This document shows positions 43,464-56,411 of a stretch of DNA of 64,000 nucleotides, piece by piece (the first letter of the stretch is position 1; each line of letters begins with the position of its first letter). Position numbers and translations under genes: made by a program. The stretch covers positions 2,475,264 through 2,539,263 of the forward strand of contig NC_092583.1 of the NCBI RefSeq assembly GCF_037975245.1, written 5' to 3'. The notes under the pieces are model-generated. The model did not search any database. It saw only the letters and a program-made list of their open reading frames with translations, and was not told the DNA's origin. This DNA is from Apostichopus japonicus (Eukaryota > Echinodermata > Holothuroidea > Aspidochirotida > Stichopodidae).

Positions 43464-43698
43464 TGACGGTAATTAGACGCTAGTGTACAGTCAGTACATA
43501 CAGCTGCGGTCAATACCCACAGCACAGTGTACACACGGTACAGCGATGGACATCTCAGGTCCAGCTAAAGATAACAAGGTATCACGTTTCATTACTGTCT
43601 GCATTTTGTAGCGACACGAACAAAACGTCATTTGCAAGCAAAAGAAAGTTAACTTTTTCAGGTGGCCGCACGTGGCTTGGGGCGAGTCTTCAATGCCT
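43464..43698 (-). mobile_element. TTAA MITE, copy 2 (truncated, inverted)
   Basis: Right end GCGAGTCTTCAATGCCT followed by TTAA (43699-43702). The other end is lost after GACGGTAATTAGAC. Same internal sequence as copy 1, including the CATCTCAGGTCCAGCTAAAG block. Located about 2.4 kb upstream of the ALS2 start. Confidence 0.85.
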
Positions 43699-43702
43699 TT
43701 AA

Positions 43703-45939
43703 CACATTCAAATACATATACTTTTTCACAGAGACTGTATAAGCTTTTGGCTGAAATACAGTACGACTCGAAATTTCTAGGTACGTCAAATTCAGGGCTT
43801 GAATGGAAATATTCATGGAACTATTAGCCACATCAGAACAGTTACTCGTTTTTTTCACTTCATCCCTCACCCCTCCCACTTCCTCTTCCCCTTCCCTTAC
43901 CTGAACCGTCTTGGTAATAACCTAGAGAAATTCATTCATGACACATTGGTAAAAAGACCAAATTTATTGAAATGATGAAACAGCTATTTTGACAGCCATT
44001 TTAAAATTCATAAACTCAGTCCTACACAATACCTCCTTACGCCAACCCCCACCCTCCCTCTCCAGTATGTCCTACGAAAACACACCACCAATTAACAGGG
44101 TGGACACTCAACTCAATTTTGAAAATCTCAAACCATTGAACTCGAATAAGTTGTGAGTTTGAAGAGAAGCAACTGAGAGTTACAAGTTCAAAACAGGCGG
44201 TTCATCTTTAATTACTGGGTGAATTATTTATAAATCGATACCTATTCAATCCGTATCTTGGTATATGTTTGAGTCTCAGTTGCATGTAATTAAAAAGTAG
44301 CTTTACGACTCTACCCGCGATTTTACATTGCCGCCCTCTATTTTAGAAGTGCCGCTCTAAATAAGGATTTTTTTTTCTCAATACGGTATCCTCGATAATC
44401 ACTCCTGAACCCTTTTCTGGCTAAATAACGGACACACGTCTTTATCCTCTATCTGCCACCACAGGTGTGCACAAATGGGGGAGGGAAATATCTCCACGTT
44501 ATGGTAGTCAGTAGAGGGGAACAATATTCAGTCTATGGATTATTTGATATTCAGCTGGGGAAGAATAGAGACAACTCCCCGGGCCCAGATTGGCCTTCCA
44601 CAACAGATCATGTGCTTATCATGTGCTATATCAGTCAGTAGAATTTAGCCTATCCTCCCCGCCCCTCCGATCACTCTCCCCTGGCAACATACACACCTGT
44701 ACAAAGTTTAAATCCTGTGTTCGTCACTGCCCGTTACTTCAACGTGTTCGGCGACAAACAGGTATAAACTATACTGTGAAATCCTTATAACTGCAAACTA
44801 CAGATACCTCGGCGGGGATTGTATTATAAGTACATTAATTGTTTACAAAAATAATAAATTGTCAACAAATACGCATCTCTTTAATTAAAGGCTTATTAAT
44901 TCAATAAAGCTTTATTCATCGAAAATGAATCGACATTTCAACATTTTCCCCATTCGATGGCACCAGCATTCTAGAAAAGTATCGTCAGCCATTTGCAAAC
45001 TCGAGGCAAGTCGTTGAGGAGGCCTGATCGATTGACCTATTTATTGTTTAAAAGTATGGGGTGAAAATATTTCAAACTTATCAAATATCTCACGAGGACA
45101 AGCCTACGTTTGCTTAGTTTTATCATTCTAAACCGAGGATAACTAGTTGATGTAGACTATTTCCGTCAGTTTCAATACCAGTTTTCTAGAACGTTGGAGG
45201 GCTAACTTAGCGTCCCCTGGATTTATGCGAAGGGTTTCGCCTTGCCTTATAACTAATTAACCTTTTCCCTTATGTATACCTTTTTTAGAAATACATACTA
45301 GTCATTTAATTAACTTCTGCACCGATATAGTGTTATTGCTTTCGCTCTTTCTCAATCTTCCGTTGTCATGTATCACGTCTTGAGAAGTTTATGGTATATT
45401 GGGTTCATAGATTGTCGTCAGGGAATCTATATCAGGCCATGCTATGGAAAAATAGCAATGACAGCTGTCTGTCGCGGTTCCTAGATACATTAAAGACTCT
45501 AGGGAATCTTAGGGCAGATAAACGAATGACACTGGTACGTTGAAGATACCTATAACGTATATGTTGGGCTTTAACTTAGTTTGTGAAATTTGGCCTGAGG
45601 GACAAGATGGTTGGCCATAGTTTGGGGTATTGCTAAAACCTGTGCTTTTGTTATATAAACTAATGGCCTTATGGCTAGTACTGGGTAACTGCCCTTCTGG
45701 GTCTACCACACTGATTTAGGCCTATAGATCATTTACCAAGTGTATAGCGTCGTCGGCATCGACCGCCGGTACATACGGTGACTCTTGTTAGTGTAGATCA
45801 GTGGTATTAAATTATTGACCGTCTGGTCGTGAACACTGGTTTGTTACAAGAGCAACAACCACGTGAGTACTACCATTTCAGTAGTTGCTGCAATTAATCT
45901 ACAACTGTGAATTTCACCAATAATTAACTTACTTAGGCC
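43703..45939. other. Intergenic, no feature recognised
   Basis: Nothing coding. On the plus strand CCACGTGAGTAC (45858-45869) and on the minus strand a CAG|GTAAGG site (43892-43900) could be donors of noncoding first exons, but no partner exons were found. Confidence 0.4.
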
Positions 45940-46830
45940 TAACTGTACTTCCAATTGCGAAGTATTCTTTGCCTTCTGAATTACGTTAGCTTTTACGAAC
46001 TTGAAATTTAACTTTAGCCTAGGCTCTAACCTAACTCAGGTTTATTTTCTAATAGCCTACACTTGTTTTCACTAAGGCTAGCCTATAACGTTAGGCCTAG
46101 GTTACGCCCCTATATTTCTACGTTAGGCACCACTATTGATGGAATTTGAACGTCCTAAGCTAACCAACTTGTTTAGCATGCAAATTACCGATAGGCTCAG
46201 AAGTAGTTCCAACTCAATACATTTCACCAATTCAACATTTTGCAACAAAATGGTAAATTGATTACTTGAAAATCCTGTCAATTCAAAATTTTGCATTAGC
46301 CTAAAATGATTAACCTAACTAGACTAGCCTAGGCTAGGCTATGTTAAATTTTAGTTAAAGTTAAACTCAGCTAGGCTAGGGTCCTACTCAGTCCTAGGCC
46401 TAACTTATTTTAAGTTAATAAATAGTTAAGATAGGAAGTTTGGCCTAAGCAATTAAGAAAATAGATCTTGATATTTTGAAGGCAACACAAGTACGAAATA
46501 TTTTCGAACCATTTTTTGTTTGTTTTTTGCATCGGCCTAAGTAAAAGGTTTTAAATAAGGTTTGCCTCAGCTAGGTCTTTGCCAAACACTAGCCCTAAGC
46601 ACTTGCCCTAGGCTGGCCTAAGAAGAGTAACATAGTTCACATGTAACCAATAAGGCAATTCACATGGTTTTTACCCTGTGTATAATAACAGCAGAAATAA
46701 CATCTTTGCATCTCCCTGCTTAATATAAGTTGAAACTTGCCATCTGGAAAGTGGAATTTCTATAAAATGCTGACTCAAAAGTGCTATGGCTAGCCTAGCC
46801 TATTTAGACCTAGACCAATGTACACAGTTT
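45940..46830. repeat. TAGGCCTA palindrome cluster 2
   Basis: More than fifteen near-palindromic AGGCCT, CCTAGG and AGCCTAGGCT motifs in about 900 bases. Confidence 0.75.
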
Positions 46831-49800
46831 TGCATTCCATGTTTTGTCAGAGATTTTATCACATTGATTTTGTATTGAAGCTTGAATGTCCTTGATAATG
46901 TTGAATAAAAAGTAGTCACAAGTGTAGGACTAGCCAAGGCCAAGTGAAGTAAAGTAAAAAGAAAACATACAACGTGAGTCCATAAACTAAGCCTTAAAAG
47001 TTTGAAATCATGCCTAAGGCAAATGATAACACATTTCAGTTCATGAAAGTATCATTCATTAAGTATGTAGTGACTGATAACATGTATGATAACATATCAC
47101 ACAGGCAGAACGATATCCATTACCTATCACTATGAAACCCTGGATGCTTCTTGTAGGCCACACAATAAGAAAGTTTAGAATCAAAAGGTCAGATAAGCAG
47201 ATTGAACAACATCTTAATTGCCATGGCTTTAGCATTCACACATGGAAGCACCAAGTGAATTTCTTTTAGTGCAATAGTATGGTGTAAAAGTTGGATTAAT
47301 CTGACGCTAAGCTTTCAAATGCTGAGTTGTATGCACACTTGGTTCCTAACGTCTGGTGGGTGAGGTTGCCTCTGTATATGTGCAATACTAATGTTCATCA
47401 GTATATGATGAATGTATAGTGCTGTAGTTACAAAATAGCAGAAAATCTTTTCATTTAGAAAAGAAAAAGGAATGAGGTAAGTCTGTGCATCCTCTCTCTG
47501 TTGCCTTTGCTTTATTTATAAGCTCTTGATTGACAGTTACTAGAGGCATGCATTCTTGTGTATGATAACTTTTGTTTTTTATCATCTCAGAAAATATAAA
47601 TGTGAGGTCACCAAAAGAGAAAAATGTATTTTGACTTAAGTACTTTGCCATGATAAATCAAGTTTCTGCAAGTTCATCAAATTCCTCATGTAGGCAGTTT
47701 GCCATTTGTAAAAAATGGTATCTTTTCACATTTATTGCAAAATTAAATTTGCACACAGCACCAGTATTTTTTATTATGTTAAATAATTGTCAAAATAATT
47801 ACATCTCTATTTTGAGCTATAAATTATTGCTGAAATAGCTTTGTAGTAAGTGTAAAATTCATCATTGCTACAATGGTTAGTTCTTAGCTTATATTTTGCA
47901 TAACTTGTTATTTTATTAATTGTTGTAATATTGAAAATTTGCAGCAAATACCTATTTCTGCTTTTATGAAAGAAAGTAAATCATTTGTTGCAAATTGAGG
48001 ACATGCTAATGATCCTAGAGTATAGTGTCTAAAAAACAAATTAAAAATCTCTAAAATTTTCAACTTTGAGGTGTACCTATTAACAAATTTTTCTTCAAAT
48101 GGTAACAAGATTTTACCTAAATCACTAAAAAAAGAAAGAAAAAAAGAAATGGCTGCTAAGCTTTAAAGTGTAAAAACATTATATAAATCATTCCTCAAAG
48201 ATTTACACTGATTGTCATTGTACCTAGTACATATGTTTGCAATATATTAAAGAAAATTTTATTTCTGTTCAATATTTGAATTTAGATAAAATTATTCATT
48301 GTTGTTGTTCATAGTTTTGATCTGTAAAGTGAACCCTTATTTCCCCCTTTTCCCCCTTTCGTTCCATCTTAACGAATATGTATACTTAGAAGGCTGAATT
48401 AGCTTAGCTAATTAGAATCCTAATTAAATTAGAACAACTATATCAGGATGGATACAATTGAGACTCGGACTATTTTGTCATGATTAATTAATATCAGGAA
48501 CACTTCATCACAGGGGTCTACTTTTGTTCATGATAATGGCAAATGTGATTTTGCTTAGTTGACTTTAATTACCTCAAGATTTTTCAAAGGTTGGATAGTT
48601 GTGGCAAGCAACAAGGTGGCTATTAATAAATATGAATGTTTCTCACAGTATGTATTCAGTTGAAATTGATCAGGTATTAAAAAGCAAACTGCTCTTTAAA
48701 ATCATCAATTCTTTTTTTTTTTAAAAAGGAAAAAAAAAAGAGATGAGGAACAGAAACTTAAGTATTTTCAATACTTTTTGATAAACAAAATTCAAAAACT
48801 GTTTTAATTATGATACAAAATTTTTAATTCTTAATTATTCCATGACAATCCAATAGAATTATGTGACTTTTTAAACAATATTTGCACCTTTTATGCATTT
48901 CTGGATAGAACATGGTGTTAAAATGCCCTTTGAAATTTTGACCTCATTCAATATCCACGAAGAATGCATTGAAATCTCCAGAAAAATAGCTTGTAAAATT
49001 GATGTAGTACCTAAATTAGAGGTAGGGGAGGATGAGGCATGGTGTTTCAATTTGATCATTCAACGATTGTTGTTCATTCGTGAACATCACTAGGATACAC
49101 CTCCCCTGTGATCGAGGCTCATGAGTCACACTGCCAGGAATTTATTTATCGATGGTTTTGTTTCCGGCTCTCCCAAGATGATGATGATTAAGATGAGGAT
49201 GGGAAAGGTTTTGATTAGTCAGGCAATGGCAGTAATGATGATTACTTTTGTTTCATTGAGACTGTTAAAACTTTATTTTGGTTGGAGATGTAACAATGTT
49301 TACAATGTCCAGTGTGTTAGTACACAAGAATAGCAGTCTCTCACCATGTGGGTTGTATTGCAGTATTGCAATAAAGGGCCAGAGGGATAAATATACCACC
49401 CTTGGAAATTGTAGTGCTCTTGGCTGCAAAGCAAATAATAAATTTGACATGATTGATTCTGCTTGTTTTGGTAAGACTTCAAGTAAGTCTGAGTATGAGG
49501 TTTAATAACATTGTTTACTATGTAATACATACACTGCTTTACTGTGGCATAGGGATCTTTTTATAAGAAAATGCTACATGGGAAGGCAGCTACAGAATTG
49601 TTTGGAGTAAAAGATTCAGTCCTAGAAAGCAAAATAATATGCATTAAAGAAGATAGTTTGATTCACTGATGCCTCAAATCTTATTTCAAGTTAGAATATG
49701 TTACTTTAGAGTGATTGCAATTATGACGTGATTGCAATTATTACGTGTGATGTGTCATTAGATTTGGGGGTCTGGCAAAAGTGATTCTTTGGATGGTAAG

Positions 49801-50740
49801 GAAGGAGTTGTATTTTGAGTGTGATTATAACAATATTATCCACATTTACATTTGGGATCAGAGCCCGCTCTGGCTTTAAGGTAACCTTAATTGATTTGAT
49901 CCTCCGTGCTTTTACATTACACCAATGCTCTAAATTGGACCCCATCCTCCTGATCTGTTAACAGAATGTTGAGGTTTGTTTACTAGGAAAACAAATAAGG
50001 TAAGTCATATGTGATGTGCAGTTATTTCTGCATATTTACATTACGGATCAGATCCCATGCTTGGTGTTCTGCACATAAAAAAATATGTTAAACCATATAT
50101 GACTTGTGATGCGCAGTCCTTCTATTGAACCCACTACTATTACAGCATGTTACATCACACGCTTAACATACAACAACCGTAGTTTAAAATCAAGTCTGAT
50201 CCCTGGTGAACTCTGAACTGCGTTTACCCAAGGGGATGTCAATCCCAATTGAAAAGTGGGGGGGGGGGCAATAATGACTGAACATGGATAATACTGAAGG
50301 AGTGTGCCTTGGTGTAAAGCCTTTATCGGGTGGGGTCCAGGGGCCACCTTAGGGCCCCTGATGGGGTCCAGGATGAACCCTTCAGAAAGTGGAGGACCAG
50401 AGAACATGTCCTCCCCCCCTCCCCACGATTGGCGCCCCTGGTTTACGCTACAGTTTATCTCAAGGTTTGATCCTGCATGGATTCTAGTCTTTGGCAGGGT
50501 TCAAATTGTGGAGTCTGATCTTTCTTTACAAATTAGACCCCAAGAACTGCCTGTAAAGGTGATGACTAATGAACCATTCTGGTATCATTTTATAACACAC
50601 TATCAGTTCGGGTGTTCCCCCTGACCAATGGTAATCAATCCTATATAAATGTTGCACCGTTTCTCTAAAAAATTCACCAAAGCAGAATCTGATTTCCACT
50701 TAATATTATTTTCTTCTATTTACTCACAAAAAAAAAATAG
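46831..50740. other. Intergenic, AT-rich, no gene supported
   Basis: Only short unrelated reading frames. Some mild internal similarity near 49850-50060 (GGGATCAGAGCCCGCT versus CGGATCAGATCCCATG). No exon could be supported. Confidence 0.45.
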
Positions 50741-50745
50741 CGAAT

Positions 50746-51135
50746 TGTTTACAGGTATTGATTGCCCTGAGTTGGTTATACCAAGATATGTTGGGTTATT
50801 GTTTGCCTCAAAAATTCCTGAAAAATAAGATAAAACAAACTTTCATTTTCTCTTCTCTGATATAGGTTACTCCATTCACACCCTTAGGTCACATGTAGAC
50901 CATCACCCAGTCTCTATTTTGATTGAACTTTGCTTTTTTTGTTGTTGCTGTTTACAGGTATTGCCCTGAGTTGGTTATACCAAAATATGATGGGCTATTG
51001 GTTGCCTCAAAAATTCCTGAAAAATAAGCTAAAACAAACTTTCATTTTCTCTACTCTGATATAGGTTACTCCACTCACACCCTTAGGTCACATGTAGACC
51101 ATCACCCAGTCTCTATTTTGATTGAACTTGGCTTT
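50746..51135. repeat. About 200-bp tandem duplication
   Basis: 50746-50932 and 50949-51135 are about 97% alike, differing by a 4-base indel (ATTG) near the start and a few substitutions. Unit opens TGTTTACAGGTATTG and closes CTATTTTGATTGAACTT. Confidence 0.93.
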
Positions 51136-52241
51136 GCTCATGACCTGCCAGATTTAATTTGTCCTCATTTAGACCAGCATACCACAATCAGCTAATCCCT
51201 TGAGCATGTTTGCCCCACAGCTAAACAAGCCAGTGCGTACTACCATCAAACCTTGCCTCAGATGTAATCATCTCCCCAAACTACCCAACAGGGGGTTAAA
51301 AATTGTCAAATTGCATAGAAAACTTGGACACCCTTAAAAATAATGGATTAGTCCTTCAGCTCTGCTGCACACAACTCTAGCTTTCATTCTTGGAAGATTA
51401 TTGTGATTGGATCCTAACACAATAGATTTTCTCAACAACTTTTCAAAATTCTTTACAATTCTTGCCAGATTTAGCAGGTCCTACTACAAGTACTACTGTT
51501 AACAGTTAAAGGCAGTTTAGTTTCTGTTGAATAATCTGTGGCATTTTAATAAGATTCAGGGTATTTGACAAGATTCTGGTCTTGCAGAAAAGAAAGTTTT
51601 GTAGTAGTGAGTGAGCTGTGCTTTGAATGGAACACAGTTGATTGTGTTGAGAAGGTGACACAGTGTATAGCAGAATAGTAACCTGCAGCAGCAAAGGTCC
51701 CAGAAGAGGAAATCTCTTGAGTGATTTGTAACTACCACAGGCTGTGTGATAATATTAGACTCAGTAGTAACACATGGAGAGGAGGATGCTATAGAAGTCA
51801 GCCAGCATTGTCCTTGGTGACTACACCATCCAGCAAATTATAGTTTTACTATAGTACTACACACAGCAGGTCTACCTCAACTTGTGTACACAGACTTTCT
51901 AAAGAGTTAATTGATGCAGTGTACATCAGGAAGGATAAATTTCTCGAAAGGAGATGTTCGACATATTGTAGCATTGTGTTCTACTTCTTCAATATATTAT
52001 GAATTATGGATTATGAAATGAGTCGGAATTGTATCTGCAACCGGATTCACTAACAAATTTAATACAAAGCAAGATATTTTAACCTCCTTTTCTGGGGGGT
52101 GATCAATTCAAGGTAGAAGAAACTTCACAGTTGAAAATGCTGAAGACATTTGGTAAAGTAAGTATACATGTAGCTGCTGATACCTGTAAACTATATCAAA
52201 GTTCAAGGGTTAAAAAAAACAACCCTGTTTAAAACATTCCA

Positions 52242-52719
52242 TAGGCGCAGATCCTGGTTGGGACAGCGGGACGCGTCCCCACCAACTTTTTCAGTGGTGG
52301 GGACTTGATATACCGTGTCCTCACCAATTTGTCTTGACCAATCGCTGCATTTCAAATTCCCCTGTATTAAACTTTGGCACAGTTTGATCCAGCATTGTGC
52401 AAATGACATGCAGCAGTTCTCATTTTATTATATTTATCCACAGTTGTTAAATATTGGACGAAAATTGCATTTGGGGTATACAAAAGTGTACATGGATTAT
52501 TTGTCCCCTGATTTTTTTTCTGCATATGCCCATGTATTTCCCCAAACTAAATTTCTAAGCCATGAGATCTAAAATTTAAGGAGGTTTGGGAGCATCATTG
52601 GGTCTGGGAAGTGTTATTTCCGGCGATCTGGGAGGTATATTTTGGTTGCGCTCTGCTTAGATAGTATCAAAGAACAGACACATGTCCCCACTATGATCCA
52701 AGACTAATCTGCGCCCATG
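52242..52719. mobile_element. GGCGCAGAT-ended inverted-repeat element with 10-bp duplication
   Basis: Ends are TAGGCGCAGATCC and, inverted, CATGGGCGCAGATTAG. The decamer AAACATTCCA flanks both sides (52232-52241 and 52720-52729). GGGGAC motifs near each end extend the inverted symmetry. No transposase. A long duplication of 9-10 bases is typical of Mutator-like elements. Confidence 0.8.
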
Positions 52720-53511
52720 AAACATTCCAACCTTTCTTGGAAGTGGGGGTGGAGTGGGGGGGGGGAGGGTGAGGAAAAATGTCCTAACATGACAAACTCA
52801 TTTTACTTAAAAGACAATTTAGAAATTCTGCTTCAATCCTAATCAATAGTTACTTGAAACCCTGGTTGCATTTTGGCGGATAGTCATAGGTTTGATAGTA
52901 CAGTGCAACATTTGGATGGCAGGTTCAATGGTGAAGGATTGATCAGTTTCAGTGACATCCAAAAAGGTGATGGGGGAGGGGACGGGGATGGCCCATGGTC
53001 ACCCACCTTCCATTGTCAGTAGGGGAGGAGGGGAGGGGGAAGGGTCAGTCGGGGGATTTTTACATTCAGTCAGAAGAACTAGACCAATTCTCTGGATGTG
53101 CACTCCCACTTTAACCTCACACAAACTTTTTCCTTTTAAAAAGATTTGTTATCACAAAGACAAAGTTTTGTTCATGATGGTTTGTGCATTGGCCTACCTA
53201 ATCAGTCCAGGAAATTTTTTAGTGTCCCCCTTCCTCTCCCACCCCCAAACACACACATACTTCTGAGTAAGCCACTGATTAGTTAAATATATAAGGGCTT
53301 CCATCCAAGCCTGATTAAGCTATTCTGGAGTAGTCAGGTGTTTTCTGTATTCCACTGCTTAGAGTGTTGCAGTGTGGAAATATCACAAAGTTAATAAAAT
53401 TGAACTATAAAATGATGTTGTTTCTTTGCGTAAAGAATCCCAACTGGGTCATTTAAAACATGTGCATAAAGCACCATATCACAAGTGCCATTATGGTTTC
53501 TTTCAACTTAA

Positions 53512-54171
53512 AGGCATTGAAGACTCGCCCCAAACTGTTGGGCCGAGCTCTGAAAAGTTGACTTTCCGTTGCTTGCAAGTGAAGTTTTCTTCTTGTTGCT
53601 ACAAAATGCAGACAGTAATGAAACATGATACCTTGTTATGTGTTATCTAGACCTGAGATGTCCATCGCTGCTATGTACACTGTGTTGTGGGTACCGACCG
53701 TAGCTGTATGTATTGACTGTACACTTGTGTCTAATTACCGAAGGTAGCAAGCTGTGTGTGTATTTTCTGGGATCGATGGTGGTGTCTAGCACTTCTGTTA
53801 TCTAGACCTGAGATGTCCATCGCTGCTATGTACACTGTGTTGTGGGTACCGACCGTAGCTGTATGTATTGACTGTACACTTGTGTCTAATTACCGAAGGT
53901 AGCAAGCTGTGTGCGTATTTTCTGGGATCGATGGTGGTGTCTAGCACTTCTGTTATCTAGACCTGAGATGTCCATCGCTGCTATGTACACTGTGTTGTGG
54001 GTATCGACCGTAGCTGTATGTATTGACTGTACACTTGTGTCTAATTACCGAAGGTAGCAAGCTGTGTGCGTATATTCTGGGATCGATGGTGGTGTCTAAC
54101 ACTTCTGTTACACCTCATTCGAAACTATATTCGGCATGAGAAGTTTCTTTGTGTGCGAGTCTTCACACCCT
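53512..54171 (+). mobile_element. TTAA MITE, copy 3, with internal 155-bp triplication
   Basis: Flanked by TTAA (53508-53511, 54172-54175). Same ends as copy 1. A 155-base internal segment starting TCTAGACCTGAGATGTCC is present three times (53646, 53801, 53956), with few differences, explaining the 660-base length. Confidence 0.92.
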
Positions 54172-55249
54172 TTAACTCTACCTTGCAACAAGTTTTGTGT
54201 ACCCTTGTCACAGTGCTGTTCCACCTGTTTGTCACAGAGGTGTGTGAGCAAACAGACACAGGTGAGAAAGAGATGTGACGATGTATACATAATTAAAGTC
54301 GGTGACTTCATGATTTATTGAAGTTTGCTGGCTGGCAGATGGCAGGCTACTTTATTCACTAACTGTTAACAACTGTTTATATGTCTGTATAAAACTATTT
54401 TAACGCTGTCTGTTGCATTTTTGCATTCAACAGTACTGATACTACTGACCCAGTGTCAAGGAGTCTCATATATAGGACTTGAAGTGGCCGCATATTGAGG
54501 GACTTAAAATAGAAATGGTCTTGGTCCTTGCACTGTGTAGGCTTTTAAGCATAACAAAGAAAGCTTTCTACTTTGTTTATTAATTCCAAACTATCAGATG
54601 GAGTTTGTGTATAGCTTCAGTGCAGTTGTGAGCCACAGTCCTACCAAGGAGTTATGTTCCATAACAACTCCCTGGTCCTACTGAGTGAGGATAAACTATG
54701 ATAAGAATATCTACATATAATGTACTGACTTGTCATTTTAGAGGTGCTATAAATGACCTGACAGAAAGTAAATGATTCACCCCTTTTTGCGTAGTTTGCT
54801 ACGCAGGGAGACGCTATTTAGGGCAGGTTCCCTCCCCGGTGTATAGTTATAGCGTAGAATGGGAAGGGGGCAAGGCAAAATGCCATGGAACTTTTGTCTT
54901 TTAGCAGCACATTCTGTGGTATATGGTCTAGGCACATTGACAAGTACATACGGTATACTAATTAATATGAAATGTTGTGTATGCAAAATATCTGTGTTTG
55001 TGTACATGTGTGTGTGTGTGAAGAGGCACTAGAGAGGACAATTGGTCACATTTAAACCTTTATCAGACTTGAGTAAGTTTAGCGTTATACCATATGAACC
55101 AATCCAGACTGCAGTTGACTTTAAGCATAAAGCAGGTTGGCCGAACAGGAAGTTATGGCACACTCCCTCTAGCCAGTATCATATATCATGTTTTGGCAGC
55201 AGGAGTACAACGTATACATGCAGTACTATACTGTGCATGTGGGCATAAC

Positions 55250-56349
55250 CAGTGTTCGACTTATGGCCAAAAAATTGCATAGCAACAAATTTCGACAATT
55301 GCTATACAATATTTTTGTTGCATAGCAGTTCCCCAATATTGAATAGCAGTTTTGAAATTACCACAAAACGGACCAAATGTTGGCGATTAATGTATTAACT
55401 AGAAAATGTTTGTTTATTGTTATATTTATACTAGTGTTGCTACGATAATCGTTTTCAATATCGGTATCGGCCGATATTTGCAATATCGGCAGCATATCGG
55501 TATCGGTAAAATTGTGCCTAATTGCCGATAACAGCAAACCGATACTGAACTTTTCTTTTTAACAGCAGAGCTACCTGTACTTATTTATACTTGCAATGAT
55601 TTGTTAATCTGCCCAAGACGATCCATTTCTTTAGCGTCAGTTAAACTCAGATTCATTTTCGATTAATATCCATGGAAACCTGACTCTCCGTAACATCTAA
55701 AAACACGTCTACGGCGCGCGAATATAACCAATGACCTTCGTGAACCTTGGCCTACAAACAGCATTAGTGCAGCATATATACACTGTACTAACCATTCATT
55801 TCCTCAAAGGCCTCCGTGAAAACCTTGAACGTGATGCATACAGTAACTGCACAGTTCAGCAGTGTTGGAAAACCTTGTTCAATTTCCCGCGAGCATAAAG
55901 GCGTGGTGTCCAGGGGCCCGTCTTAGGGCTATGGTGGGGTTATGGGGTAGAACCCCTCGTGGGGATCCTGGGGGAGAAAGCCCCCGAAAATTGTCATTTT
56001 TTGCGATGTCTGGCGATGAAAAAATTCGCAGTTGAGGATGCAAAATACTGACAACTTTTTTTATTTAAATTGTCACGAAACTGATGAAAATTTTAAAATG
56101 ACAAGTTAAAGTAGCTACATTATCGTATAAAATGAAAAGAGATTTAATCTGTCTTTCAATCTTTAAAAAGTGCAACTTACAAAACTTCCGATATTATGAA
56201 ACAAACAACGTTCAGCAAAGCCCCGTTTCTACAATCTTCGACAAAAATAGATGGGACACCCCACTCCCCGTATCAATGTTGCAGTTTCTGAGCGCTTTTG
56301 GCTACAACATGCGCCTACAATCATCTGGGCTGTTAACTAATACTGATCG

Positions 56350-56411
<62 letters not shown>

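Noticed and set aside
55433-55560. Complete second hAT element starting TAGTGTTGCTACG
   Set aside because: The left end looks right, but no matching right end or duplication could be found, so only a fragment is claimed.
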